The notes beneath the pieces were generated by a model. It was not told the origin of the DNA. It saw only the letters and a list, made by a program, of their open reading frames with translations, and did not search any database. Of a DNA stretch of 64,000 nucleotides, positions 11,984-25,765 are shown one piece after another (within the stretch, counting starts at the first letter, position 1; the number at the start of each line of letters is the position of its first letter). Source of the DNA: Epiperipatus broadwayi (Eukaryota; Onychophora; Udeonychophora; Euonychophora; Peripatidae); assembly GCA_028023455.1 (NCBI GenBank), contig JAQFVV010006311.1:620001-684000 (forward strand). Reading direction: 5' to 3'. The translations under genes and the position numbers were made by a program.

Positions 11984-14900
11984 ATATATATATATATATA
12001 TATTACAACCAAATTAAAAATGAATACAAAAATCAGCCTAATTTAATTAAAAAAATCAATAATTTTATAAACTAATTCTCAGGAAAATAATAATAGAGTT
12101 AATTAATGTACTTAAATGTATTTAATGTACTTTTCTTATACTACAATAAAATTGATTTGGTAAAGCCACACATATATGAATCAGGTAATGGTAAAAATCA
12201 TTATAAAAATAATGATAAAATTGATCTCAGGGTTCTTGATAAACAAATTGAATGTATTTTGACCTACATATTGGTGAATAACTGAATGACCTCCTAGTAG
12301 ACTATAGGAGACATACACTTCCCTTATAAGTTACTGTATCCTAATGTATCATAATAACAATACTTATAATAATTAAAGAAATATTAAATTTAAATAATAT
12401 AAGCATGAAACAATAAAATTTAGAAGAACAGAGTCTTCACCTAGGATGACATTTGAATACCAAGAATGGACAGAATATTATTTGTGACATTTTGATATTC
12501 ATCAACAAATGCAACTTGAAAAACATCTTAAAATAATGTATAACTCTCATGGATATAATAATTTAACCAATGTGCAGTTTTAAATGAATGTAAAATTCTT
12601 AAAACAAGTCAAACAAATAAATTGAATTTGAATTTAATTCCAATCTTTGGAACTGCCATTCTAATGCATCTTTGCATTTTTTAGTTTGGATCTGTATTTG
12701 TAAAATAACATTGTTTATCTGATTGGAATAAAGATTTCTATAGTATTTACATGAAGGTTTTTTCTTTTTTTCAGAACAGGCACAGTTATACATGATAGAT
12801 TTATGTGAAATACAGTATTAACTAATTTCCTTGCAACTCAAACATTCTTTACAAAATTTAGATGCTAATGTTAACTATAACTTGTTAAATTTTTACTTAA
12901 CATGTACTTTAGCTAAATGCTATTTTATTCTATTAGTATTCTTTTTAAAATATTAAAAATTTACTATTATACTTGCTTACTTCTGAACATAATAGTAATG
13001 GTATTCTACTGCTGTAGAATAATTACTTTCTGCGATTCTTAAAATATAATTTATAACAATATTGATATATATTTTATGTTTGTCTAGCTATTATTAATTA
13101 GAATCATTAAATAATAATTCTCTGTTTATAGAACTACTAAATAAACTATAAACTTGACCTTTAATTAATACATGACTAAATATTTTAACAGATTAGCATA
13201 ATAATGCCAAATATTATCTAAGGCATAGATAAGAAACATCCTATTTGGCATTATTAATTAAATAAAATTAAATGGTAAAACTTTCAAAAACCACATACAC
13301 AGAACATTCTAATTGTGCTTATATCCACATAATAAATTATTAAAGAAACATGTAATGACCTCACAATCCATCAGTGAACTACTCCTGGATGGTGATGACA
13401 AAGAAACATATATGTGAATATCTTATTATGATACTATAAATATTAAACTTAATTTTAAGACAAATATGTTTTTTTGGTTTTATTGTAATTGCTGGTAAGG
13501 CACAACAGCACAATGCATATACTAATCCCATTTCTGTATACTATAAATAGAATAGTGCCCTTGAAGCAACTAGATACTTCAAAATACAAACATATCAATT
13601 GCCATAACTATTATAAAGCATACATTAACTTCACATACACCCTGGAATAAAACTAAGATATACTCATGAGAGAAAGGCTTCTCAGAGCCATAACTATTAT
13701 ATCAAAAAGAACAATGGCATATTCCAAAAACACACCTCTGAGGTAAAATATGTGTGGATATAATCCTAGCACATGAAAGTTAAATATAAACCATAGAAAA
13801 ATATCTCCCAGGATTCTGCTATATTAGTGAAGCATAAATAAAAATAATAAAATATTAGAACAATAACCTCTCATGAAAGAAATATCTATCACTGGGGAGA
13901 GCAAAACCTCCATTTTCCAATGTATAACAATTAGCATACAATGATACTAAAGCTAAATGCCTCCCATGATGATAAAAACATTAATTCTAAGCACAGCTAT
14001 GGCAAGATAAATAAACCTCACTTAAAATAAAGACAATCTGTCTCTAAAACTTCATATATGAAATAATGCACTAAAATCAACAAATGAATACAAGTCAAAG
14101 TGACTTTTAAAAAATACATACCTGAAATAGCATAATAAACTTTGCAAATAATAAGAAATATACATATAAAAAATAGCATCTGGATAATTTTTAAAATAAA
14201 GTGGATATCAAGGGCAAAATAAATGCAAAAACAATACCAAGTGTAATGAACATAAAATATAATATCATATTAGCATTATTACTGAAATTACTATGTGATA
14301 TTAGCTAAAACTTTTGTGAACTTCTGATAAATATCAAGTAATTATCTATTTACCCAGATATATATATATATAACATGCATATTGATAAAACAGTATTAAC
14401 AAATGTAAATCAATACAAATTCACTTTGATTAGATGAGTATATCAACATAATTTATCCCCTGTCAAAAAATTAAATAATAAAATAAATTACATATTTTTT
14501 TTTATCTTGAACAATATAAGAATGAATGTATAAAATGTTATCTGACAGTTGGTAATACTTTTACATAATAAAAAAATAAAAAATATTTTAAAAAAAAGTA
14601 CAATTGTCCTACAGCTGACATCTGGCTCAGTGAATTGTTTATTGCAGGAAATAATGTCCTTTGGACAGTGAATCATGTTAAAGTAATGGATTCCTCACAT
14701 TATAAACTCAAAACACATACATGCCAATAACCTTAGGAACAACACATTTAAAACAATTAAAATTACTGCAGCAAGTTCATTTTACACCTCCATGAATATT
14801 TTTCATGAATAACTTTCTTTCTTTTGAAAAGAGCCTTTCATGTTACTATTTAGAATGTCATTTTAAATAAATGAAGATAAAATCAATAATAGTAATCAAG

Positions 14901-17471
14901 AATTACTTTTTCCTGAAAAGACATAGTTTGAATCATTTTTACATTTTATAACATTTTTAAATAAAAGTTTTTCTCCTGTATTCTCATTTTTTTAGTTTTA
15001 AATAATATTTTTTAAATATTTAAATACGATGCATATATTCTTTCAGCATTAGGAATAATTTTCTTTAAACTATTACATATACTATTTTCAGAACTTTCAA
15101 TGATTAAATCATTTTCTACATTGATAAAACATTTAAGTCAAGCATGTAATTAATATTTGGAAGATACTAATTACAATTCTTCTTCTTGTCATTATCAAAG
15201 GTTAATTCTCTAAAAGTCTAATAAATTAACTTCTGTTGAGGCATTCTTTATTTTATTAATAAATATTTTTTTAATAGTCTATCAATGGTAGAATTAAATA
15301 CTATTCACTTAAAATTGCGTACATAAAACATAAATGCAGTCTAATAAATGATTTTAAGTTTTTCTTTTTTTTAAAGAGTACACAAAATTTAGTTAATTCC
15401 TTAATGAAGAGTGGGGTGAGTTCAATAGAGGCAGAGAGTATTAATGAAAGATTAGTATAGTACATAGTCTGTACACACTTGAAAATATGAAATTATATTA
15501 TCTTTATACTGAAGTTGTCCTATTTTGGATTTATTGCTTAATACATAACAGGATTTCTGGTGAGCATATTTGCCAATTTTCTTGAATTTCCACTGTTAGG
15601 TTGGGTGCAAATGGCCTATAAATTCAGCAAGTGTATTTTTTTAAGATCAAAAAAAAAATATTTATAAAAAAAATTATCACTGTTATTAAGTTAAAATTGC
15701 TTTTTGGCAGAGGGGTTTTTCAAAGGCAATAGAGAGTGACCAGACAAGAGGCAGACCAGACCAGACCAACCCTCCTCATATACGTGTTACTCTTTTTATA
15801 ACCTTGCTACCTTAATAGGTAGTCAATCAGTTACCTAGGTTTTTTTTTTAAAAAAATATTTGTTTATGCTTCTGCTAACAAATATTCTAATTAGAAGAAG
15901 TCAATAAAATCATGTGATAGTTTTTAGTAGATTTTTTTAACTCTAATAGGCCCTTTATAATTTATTAACAAAGTAAATTAACTAACTAATAAAATAAATG
16001 ATTTTATAATATTACCTTTTTAAATTCAAAATTATTTTAAGTTCAAAATTATTTTTAATCCAAATTGATATTTTTAACAAATGAATTATAACATTATTTT
16101 ATAAATAATATTTTAAATTAATGTGCAAGCACACACATTTCCTCACACATACAGACCAGAAATTACTGCAATTGACTTACTATCCTGAATTTAATATGCT
16201 AAATATTAAAAATATATTTTTAAGTATTTTATTTAATAAATAATAACTAACTTCATTCTTTATGACGTATTTAACACAGTTAATTAATAAATAATAGGCT
16301 AACTATTTTAGCTACTATTAATAACAATATTTTAGAACTAATGAATGTATTATCTAGCTTAAAGTTTATTATACATATAAAATTAATTTAAAAAAACTTC
16401 CTTTTATATTTCAACTTTATAATAAAGCATAAGAAATTAAGTCTGTTTTAATTCAATTAGCTTTATTTATAGATTGAATAAGGATTGATCTTTAATCCCT
16501 AATATATTTTATTTTGCTTTGAATATACACATATAATTAAATATTAAAGTTATCAGTTTATAATAAATTTATGTTACTGAAACTATATAATAATTAATTC
16601 TAACTACTGACATAGTATGCATAAACTATTTACACAACAGAACTTATATAATCAGTTTTATGGTCATTTCTAACATTATATAAAATAGTAACTTATTATT
16701 ATTATTTTAGCAAAACTTTTAAATAAACAATTCAAATATAACCTTGGGTAAATCACAAGGTTACAATATATATATAAAAGCTTACTTCACTTATCAACAG
16801 TAATTATATACCTTGCTTCTTTAAGCACTGCTGACTGATTATATTTCAAAGTCATCATATTACAAATGTTGATATTTTACAATAAATTGATAAAAAAGTG
16901 CATAATGTTTCAATTTATAGCTTTATAATTTATATGTCATTGATATATTAAATTATGAATCAGTTATATTATAGACATATTTAATTCAGTTAATGAGATT
17001 TATATCAAATTGATATTAAGTTACTATTTGTCTGCGTGCATCTAGGTAAAAGTGATGCATTGATAACTGTGAACTAAATCTGACATTTTAAAATTTTCAC
17101 ATACACACACTTATATATCTGCACCTGTGGCAAAGTTTATAAAAAATGAAAAACAATTTATATTTATCCAGAATATAATTATATGAGTGTTTCATCTAGA
17201 ACAGTGGTATAATGATAGTCCTGAGAATTAAAGTTTCATTGATCAATGTACAACCTAGTATTTCCTATGCTTGGATGTTATATGACATCCTGAGTGACAA
17301 ACAAATCAATCAAATTTAATTGGAAAAGGTGATTAATAAAAATAAGATTGAAGCCTATTCTGATTTGTGGTTGTTTAACAGTTTGGCACAAGTATCAAAT
17401 GAACTTTGTGAGCCTTATATTGTCATAGTATATATTTCAGAACTTAATTATTATATTTGTACTTATATATA
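11984..17471. other. AT-rich DNA, no gene seen
   Basis: An (AT)n run at 11984-12001 is the right half of the element A target. The remainder holds only short random ORFs. Slightly GC-richer islands at about 13400-14000 and 15715-15790 (GGCAGACCAGACCAGACC) contain no motif I recognise. Confidence 0.55.
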
Positions 17472-17726
17472 GGAATATTTTCATCATCTAATATAAATAT
17501 TGAAGGTTTTTAGAAAACTTTAGTTAAATATTCCAAATACATTCAAATGTTAGTAATAGCACACAGGTTAATATATGCACAATGTTTCAAGAGGTATTAT
17601 TTTGCTATCTTCTTCAGATATTACTGGCCTGAACAGTGACAGTATTAGCATGGGAATCAAACTTGGATCCTTAGATTCATGAATATTGAATTTTAAGGTG
17701 CTTTAACCAACAGCCATTCTGCCAAA
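17472..17726 (-). repeat. Left inverted terminal repeat of the Penelope-like element
   Basis: Its reverse complement matches 18797-19047 over the whole length with scattered changes. Read on the minus strand it starts with a tRNA-like stretch (degenerate A box near 17715, B-box-like TTTGATTCCC near 17660), then a CTGAAGA...GAAAC block near 17590-17625. Confidence 0.8.
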
Positions 17727-17769
17727 GGCAACAGTCAATATACTTATCCATAAGGTTTCTCTCAATTTC

Positions 17770-18610
17770 TTATCTTTTTCCTAAGAGAAAGAACTCGAAA
17801 CCACATCCAAAAATACTATTCCATATCGACCTAAAGTTTTGCTTCACTATGTTGATGATACATTTGTTGTATGACCACATGGTGGAGTACTGCTACAAAC
17901 TTTCTGGAAACACATCAGCAACATATCATAACCCCTTCAATTAAATTCACAATAGAATCAGAACAAGAACAAAAATTGGTATTCTTAGATGTTCTTGTGA
18001 CAAGATTCCTCATGGCAAAATCAAAACTATAGTTTACAAAAAATCCACATATACATAAAAATACTTAGCATGTACATCCATCCAATTACACTAGAAACAC
18101 AAAACATGGAGTTATACTATCACTATAGAACAGAGCAAAAGAAGTTTGTTCAAAAACCAGTGATTTAGAAAAAGAAAAGATCTATATAGAAAAAACTCTT
18201 ATAAAAATGGTTATCCATCAGCTGTTATTAAGAAAACCTTAAATAGATAAAAACCATCAAATAAAAAAAAAACAATTACTGGTTCAGTAGTGTATCCATA
18301 CCTACCAAGTATAGGAGACAAATTAAGGAAAATCTGCAATCAATATAAAATCAGAACAGCTTTCCAGAGCCATACCATATTATGGGGAACTCTAACATCT
18401 ACAAAGCTTAAACTTGAAATGTTGAAAAGCAAAATCTGTAACTATGAAATATCATGTCAATGTGAAAGAATGTACATTGATGAGACCAGTTGTCTCACTG
18501 AAAAGCAATTGCAAGAACATAAACTGATGATTAGAAGAGAGACAACAGATGTGTCTAAGATAGCAAACCATGTATGTTCAATTGGGAAAATATAGAAATA
18601 TTGGATAGAG
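17770..18610 (+). pseudogene. Penelope-type RT and GIY-YIG endonuclease remnant
   Basis: The conceptual translation near 17838-17885 reads LLHYVDDTFVV then PHGG, the catalytic YVDD block of Penelope RT. After a frameshift come PSIKFTIESE and KLVFLDVLV, both family-typical. The ORF at 18290-18595 (101 aa) covers the end of RT and the GIY-YIG domain: residues about 55-80 contain CERMYIDET, where the family has C-x-x-x-YIGET, then LTEKQLQEHK. The G of YIG is replaced by D, and stops interrupt the frame at several places. The intact protein would copy RNA and nick target DNA in the nucleus. This copy cannot. Confidence 0.8.
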
Positions 18611-18796
18611 AAGAAAAGATACAAAGAAAAAAAATTCAAAGAAGCTGTTCACATGACAATGCAAACAACCTATAACTAAACCTAGTGTGACCATACATTA
18701 TGTATGGAAACCACTAATCAATTTTGCTCTTAGGAAAAAGTGGAGAAATCAGGAGGAATCTCGTAGATATGTATCCTGACTTGCATTTGGAAGGAT

Positions 18797-19047
18797 GGCT
18801 CAGTTGATTAGAATATTACCTTAAAATTCAATATTCAAGAATTTAAGGGCCCAGATTCAATTCCCATGTTAATACTGTCACTGGTCAGGCCAGCAATACC
18901 TGAAGAAGAGGGGAGAATAATACCTCTCAAAATGTTATGCATATACTAACTTGTGCACTATTACTAACAGTTGAATGTATTTGGAATATTTAAATGAATT
19001 TAAATTTATCTAAAGACATTCAATACTTATATTAGATGATGGAAATA
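18797..19047 (+). repeat. Right inverted terminal repeat of the Penelope-like element
   Basis: It begins TGGCTCAGTTGATTAGA, which fits the tRNA A-box consensus, and has GATTCAATTCCC about 60 bases on as a decayed B box. Downstream at about 18900-18936 CTGAAGA is followed by AGAGG and CCTCT, able to pair, then CAAAATG. The arrangement is shared with the left repeat. Confidence 0.75.
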
Positions 19048-22000
19048 GTAAATACCATAATCACAAACCTTCAGGAAAATATTAATTATTATATATAGCA
19101 GTTAATATTTTATTTCCACAGTGAACTGTGCTTGATTGATCTGATTTATAGTATTAAATAATATCTACATCACATTAAGCTTCTATATGATTATTTATCT
19201 GTTAACTTAGTTTATAAATTAATAACTTACTTTGATAGTACTATATATTTTATATAAACACAACGAATGACTAGTCAAAGTTCACATAATATTCCTTAAA
19301 GATTGCTTGCTTTTGTAAATAATATTCACATTAGTCAATGGATCAGTTTTTGTGCTTATTCTATTGCTTTCAAGAATATTCTGGTTAGCTGTTTTAAGTC
19401 TATTTGTTAGATGTCAAAATCTCTTTATGTGCATAATTGTTGTTTTCCACCACTTTTAATCTATAGTTAGTGAAATTAGATATTATCTCTTAGATGACCA
19501 CCAAACCAAATAACATTGCTTTTACTAGAAGTTTTCATCCATCTTGAAGACTACTAAAACCTCCAAATTATCAAGTTTAAAACTAAGAGTAACTTGAAAA
19601 AAAAAAACATGCATTACTTTCACAAAGTAAAAATAGTCATTTTTATCAATTTCTAAATTAAAAACTTTAATTAGAAACATTTAAAAATATATTTAACAAA
19701 TGATTCTACTATTTTTTATTACCATGATTTATTTATTACTTATTTGTGGTTTATATTGATTTTTATATGTAACAAGAAATTGTCCAGTAATATTTAATTT
19801 CTATAGTTATAAAATTCTTTAAAATTAAATAGAATTTAAAGTAATTTTTAAAAATTTTTGCTACAGATATTTGTAATAATCTTTTTTTTTTTTTAATTTT
19901 AAATAAATATAAAATTTACTTGGCATATCAATAACACGTTCTTATATCGCAAAAACAAATAGTGAATTGCAAATAAATCATTTATTATTTTTATTACAAT
20001 TAAAAGATATTCGGTATTAATTATTCATTAATAATAATTTAAAATTTATACAACATTAATTAAAGACAGTGATTGATTATTTTAATAGCGTTTAGCAAGC
20101 AGTGAATTTAAAAAGTATAATTGAGAAATAAACATTACATGTTATCAAGCTAAATAAAACAATGATTACAAATTTTGATATGCTTAGCATGCATTTACTT
20201 ACAAACTATTATATAAACAATGTATTAATAAATACATACTTATACAAAATATAGAAGTTTTTAAATGCAATAAATTTAAAATACAATTATCTAGATTAGT
20301 AATATTAAATCCAATCTATGTATGTTGTTGAGCATACAAAAAGACATAGAAAAGAATATGCAAAAATAAATTCTGCCAACAGTCTAAAATAAAAATTGAC
20401 ACACATCAATCTGTGACTTCAGGATTGCAACCTGCAAAAGCTTAAGCAATTTAGTGGTTTTGCTAGTACCTTCAAAGCAGGCTTTAGGCAACTTTAAATA
20501 TTGTAATGAAAATTTTATCCCAATACTGAATTGTCAGTATCTCAAAAGCAAGACTAAGTATCTCATTAACAGATTATCACAACATAAAGACAGACTAACT
20601 TTGATTTGCTAAAACAATTTTTATTTATCTAGTAATGCAATTTCCTAGTAGCTATATTTATTTAATAATTTTATATTTGAAGAAATAATTAATATATATT
20701 TATAAAATTAAAACTTATTGTTCAATTATTAAAAAATATTACATTTTAAATATATTACATTTTAATATTATTTTGAATGCACATTAAGTAATTTATCCCT
20801 AGATTTTATTTATTTATATATAAATTAAATACTTAGAATTTTATGCGATAATCGCAGGGGCACATAGACATTTTAAAAAATTGACCACCACCAATCGATC
20901 TATCTAAGTGTGGCTATTGTCAGAATTTTTTTAATTAAGTGTTAATTTTTTTTATTATATTAAAAGCAGCAGACATACAAAAATAAATAAATAAACCTGT
21001 TAATGCTACAAACAAAAAAAAAAGAACAAAAATAAACAAACATCAAAACCTAGCAAAATTTAAACTTGTATAAGAATAGTTATCAAATTTGAAGACAAAA
21101 TATGTTAATCTCAACTTCTACTGCTATAAGCAATTCTGTAATTTGTTTTTATTGGTATAAATCATGATTGTATTTCTGAAATCACAATTTCTTTTTCTTC
21201 ACATCAGTTTCTATCTTTTTACTATTGACTTTGTTTAAGTAGTAGTTTAAATGTATTTTTATGGTGTTATTTATTAATAATGATTAATATATAAAATTAT
21301 TACAAATACATTTATAAATAATGTTTTTTGAAGCACATTATGATCATACCATTAACTTAAATTTATAAAAGTATAGTTTTTAACAAATAACATTTAATTT
21401 GTGTATTTCTTTGAATGTTCAAGCTAAAAAGTATACATTTAATTGATCATTTTTTTACAATTTATATATGTTAGTACTATAATTCTGACAATATTGTGTA
21501 TTCTTTATATATAAGTTTTTTTAAAATTAAAGAAATAGACAATGTTGTATTCACTGCACAGCCAATAATGGTATTATAACCATGTTAAAAAAAAATATAT
21601 ATATTAATCCCTATAAAGAGGAATTTAGAAATTACAGCTATGGCAATCATTCTAGGAAGATAATATTTCAAAACAAGATTATTCAGATTAGAAATTCAGA
21701 CTAGCAATTTTATCTTAAAAATATAAAAACACTATATACAATCTTCAGATTAGAAATTCAGACTAGCAATTTTATCTTAAAAATATAAAAACGCTATATA
21801 AAATCTTGAAATAATGAAGTCGGGTAAAAATCAACAAAGATTAAGAAATGTATTCATTATCTTTGGGAATGCTTTTTCAAAAAAATTAAAACATTTTTTC
21901 AAAAAAATGTAAATGTAGTCATAATTAATAAAACAAAAGTAAAAGAAAGAAATATATTTTTCCAATTAAATAAAAATATTGGTCTGAGATATAATAAATA

Positions 22001-22149
22001 ATGAAGTTATTGGTATTCACAGATGATTCTTCAACAAAAAATAACTGACACTTTCTAGAAAACTCTAAAAAGTTTTGTAATTTTTAATGAACATTCATCA
22101 AAGAATTAATTACTAATTTTGAGAAATTTTAATAAATGAGTAATAGTCT
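19048..22149. other. AT-rich DNA, no gene seen
   Basis: There are only short chance ORFs. It includes a 62-bp tandem duplication at 21682-21805. No transposon ends or coding motifs were recognised in the rest. Confidence 0.55.
21682..21805. repeat. 62-bp tandem duplication
   Basis: Positions 21682-21743 are repeated at 21744-21805 with two or three differences. Both units begin TTCAGATTAGAAATTCAGAC. Confidence 0.9.
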
Positions 22150-23059
22150 ATATATATAAAAAGAAGTATAACCACTGCTGACACAAATAAGTGACAAACA
22201 ATTTTATATATTTCATTGTAAGGCTGTTTTTGATATTTTGTCCAACAAAAAAATAATAATTCATATTTCTTCCAAAGTTAAAAAAAAAACAAAGTACACT
22301 ACAGTTAGAAATATTAAAATCAAAACAACTTTAGCTGCTTCATCAAAAGTATCATAAAATATTTTCTGATGTCTTTTTAAATGCAATATATATATATACT
22401 GTATTCACATTTCATCAAAATGTTAAAAAGAAAAACAATGTTCAAATGTCGCCGAAAGTTTTTTTAAAAAAACAAAAAAACAGAGAGATCATATTACTGC
22501 AATTAGCAAATATTAAAAATTGACATTATTTTTATAATTAACAAAAAAAAAAAGAAATTAAAACAAATTTCAAATTCTCTTGAAAGCAAAAGTATAGCGA
22601 CAGAAAACATTATTAAACTAATATGTAAAAAAAAAGAATAAAAATGTGGTGGCATAATACATGAAAAAAAAAAACATTTAGAGTTTAAGAAATATTAAAA
22701 CTGAAAATTATTTTACAATTAACAATAAGCATAATCCCTATAATCACAACATAATACAAGAAGTGATTATGTAGATTTTTTAATAATAACTGGAAATATA
22801 ATATTATTTATAAATATCTGAAATTGGGGGAAATAGAAAGGTCAGATTAGACTTGTCCTCTCAATGTGGAAGCGATTCAAACATATAACATCGAGATAGA
22901 AAGCAGGGAGGGGAATTGGTTGCTAAAACTTAAATGTTTTGTCAATCAATTAATAATTTTATTAAAACAGGCAAAACTCTCTATACTTATTCCAAACAGT
23001 GATCATGTCATGTTTATTGGTTTAATAATTTTATAATAGATATTTTTAAATATGTTTAT

Positions 23060-24236
23060 CTACCTATCAACCTACCCATCTGTGTATTTACCTATCTATT
23101 CATTCATCCATCCATCAATCCAGCCAACTATCTATCCATTCATTCATTAATCTATATCATCATTCCATTCATTTCTTCACCTATCTATCTAAACATGTCT
23201 TTTAATTTATATATCTGTCCATTCATTCATCTATCTATCTGTCCATCAATTCTATAAATATTTTGATCCTTGTTGTTTATTAAGCAACCTACAAACAATT
23301 CCACAGGCCATTAAATAATAAAAATTGAAAACAAAATTGAACCAAGTACACATCTTTGTTTAATCCCAGTTTTCATTTCAAGCACTTCAGATTTTCCTCT
23401 TGTAATAATGATACTTCATTTCATTCCATCATATAAAATCTGTATAGCATGAATACATTTTGGTAAACAACCAACTAATTGTAATGCCATAGACTACTAC
23501 TATTAACTAAATCAATTGTCATGAATGAATCGATAAAAGCAATTTGTAAATGATTCCTTTGACCCTGACATTTACTTCGAATTTTCCTGGCAACAAGAGC
23601 CTTTCTATAGTGCTTCTTAAAATCTCACTCAATCTCTGGTAATCATTAATATATGATTCAAAGTAATTTATTTTACAATATCTTACAAATTACCTTTGCT
23701 CTAATGGATATTAATGAGGTTCATTGACAATTATAGCATTCTTCTTATCCCCTTGTTTCTAAAAATTAGAACAATATAATATTGGTGGCACAATTTCGCA
23801 ATCCATATATTCTTAAAAAAATTCAATAATGTTGAAAGTAATATATTATATTTTAAATCTTTTCCTGGTTCTGTCTGTCTATGTATGAACTACCATTTAT
23901 CTGTCTACTCATCCATTAACCTATAGAACTACCTATTCCTTCATCTTTCTTTGTTTTTATATATATATTCATTTATTCATCAAAACATCCATCTATTTAA
24001 CTATCAAACCACATACCCATCTATCTGTCAACCATCTAATTATCTGTTTATCTGACTATTTATCTGTCTGTCTATTTATTTATATATCTGTACTTTCATC
24101 CATCAATCTATGCATTATATCAATTATCTGCCATCTATCCATTCATATACATCAATTCATCAATACATTCAACTACCAAATCTATCTATCTATATTTCTA
24201 TCTATTCAACTATTTGTCCATCCATCCAATCTATCT
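23060..24236 (+). repeat. Degenerate TATC/CATC tetranucleotide arrays
   Basis: Two blocks (about 23060-23250 and 23875-24236) are made of TCTA, TCCA and TCTG tetramers. An RT fragment lies between them. Heavy decay of the tetramers suggests age. Confidence 0.85.
23260..23860 (-). pseudogene. RTE-like LINE reverse transcriptase fragment
   Basis: On the minus strand, conceptual translation gives FIDSFMTIDLVN, corresponding to the FIDF-KAFD-VN motif of RT. After a frameshift it gives IQILYDGM and then GIKQRCVLGSILF, corresponding to the G-KQGC-LSP-LF motif. Upstream and downstream parts are lost in the tetranucleotide arrays. It is a dead fragment of a non-LTR retrotransposon, similar in type to the two RTE copies further right. 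Confidence 0.65.
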
Positions 24237-24261
24237 GCTTACATCTCTTATACATGTATCT

Positions 24262-24858
24262 TCAGATGGAGGGGTTAATGGATGCATAGACTGACAGAAA
24301 ATCAGATAGATATAATAAATGGATAGATAGATAGATAGATAGATAGATAGACAGATATAGATAGATAGATGGACAGATAGTTAATAAGTACATAGATAGA
24401 TGGAAGGATGTTGATTTATGAATGCATGAATAGGTAGAAAAATAGACTTGCAGCTAAATAACTAGATGGTAGATAGGTAGATTGATAAATAAATGGATGG
24501 TTGAAAAGATAAATAGATACTGGAATAGATAAATGAATATTATTGATAGCTAAATAGATAGATAAAAGGATATTGGATAGATATAGATAAATTAACAAAT
24601 AGATAGGTAGACAGATACCTAAAGAACTAAGCAGATAGATAAATAATGGGTAGATTGATTGATAAATGGATAAATGGGATACACAGATAGATAGACAGAT
24701 ACAGAAATAAATAGATGAACAGATGGATGGTGCTATTATAAGATGCAGATAAATGGATAGACAGATATATCACTGGATGGATTGATAATTAATAAATAGA
24801 TGGTTAGACAAATATAGAGAAAGACAAACAGATGAAAAGATGGGTGGTTGACTGATAT
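24262..24858 (+). repeat. Degenerate GATA/GATG tetranucleotide array
   Basis: About 600 bp of GATA, GATG and GACA tetramers, with a near-pure (GATA)n core at about 24324-24352. It is the reverse complement type of the array to its left and would pair with it in single strands. Confidence 0.88.
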
Positions 24859-25765
24859 ATTTGAATAAATATAATACAAAATCATATTTTTATTAATTGA
24901 TTATCAAAACATGCTTTAGTAATTTTTAACATTTTTTTCCTCAGTTTTTTTTATTGCTTTAAGATCACAGGTCAAGTGTTTGGCTAAACCTTTTATTTTT
25001 TTTCCTGCTTCACATCTTGGTGATGCAAATTTGAACCAATGAACCACTTCCGTGTCATAAGAATAAGCTTGTCAAACCTTTTTTATTTTCCCCTGCTTTC
25101 AACTATTTACAGGTAATATTATATCTGTCTGTTGTTCAAAAATCAACATAATAAAATAAAAATTTCTCATGTAATTATTTCTTCTACTTTGCTCTGGCTA
25201 TAGAGATTTCACTCATTGTTAATTATAAAATTAATTTCAATTTAATATTTGCTAAACTCTAAATATTGTTTTTTTATATATATTATGCCACCACATTTTT
25301 ATTCATTCTTTATGTTAATTTAATCATATATTCTGCCACAATACTTTCAATAAAATTGAATTTATTTATTGTAAAATTAATTTCAATTCTAATATTTGCT
25401 AATTGGAATAATATGACCTTTTTTTTTTTTTTTTTAACTTTCAATGATTTATTTGAATGTGTTTTTGAACTTTTAATGTTGAACTTTTTTATGTGTGTCT
25501 AAAAAAATATCTCGAATAATTTTATAAGTATTTTCGATTAAATGTATACAATTCTTTTTGATTTTAATATTTGCTAATTGTAGTAATACAACCCTTTTGT
25601 TTTTTGAACTTTCGATGAAATTTGAAATTTTTTTTCCGTAGACAAAATACTGGAAAAATTCATAGATTTTTAAGTTAAAATATCTAAACTTGTGTATCAC
25701 TTATTTACATTAGCAGAGTTTTTTTTTTGTTGGCTCCTCCTCATATAAAAAAGTTGTTCTAAAAT

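Larger units (their letters stand above)
17472..19047 (+). mobile_element. Decayed Penelope-like retroelement with inverted terminal repeats
   Basis: A + strand coding remnant (17770-18610) carries the Penelope reverse transcriptase and GIY-YIG signatures. It is bracketed by about 250-bp repeats in inverted orientation (17472-17726 and 18797-19047). Penelope-like elements typically have such terminal repeats in direct or inverted order. The element is 5'-truncated and full of stops and frameshifts, so it is not active. Confidence 0.8.
22150..25765. repeat. Large imperfect palindrome (foldback-like element)
   Basis: The outer arms are about 22150-22780 and 25150-25765 in inverted orientation; for example GTGGTGGCATAAT at about 22647 answers ATTATGCCACCAC at 25282. 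Inside the arms, TATC-type arrays on the left half (23060-24236) face GATA-type arrays on the right (24262-24858), which are also complementary. The arms themselves contain diverged internal repeats with the core TTAGCAAATATTAAAA. This layered inverted design recalls Foldback transposons, but a target duplication was not found. Confidence 0.6.

Noticed and set aside
18900-18940. Full hammerhead ribozyme in the Penelope terminal repeat
   Set aside because: CTGAAGA and a pairing stem are present, but an extra C separates stem II from the expected GAAA, which reads AAAA in one copy. Stem I and III are not convincing. Kept only as hammerhead-like.
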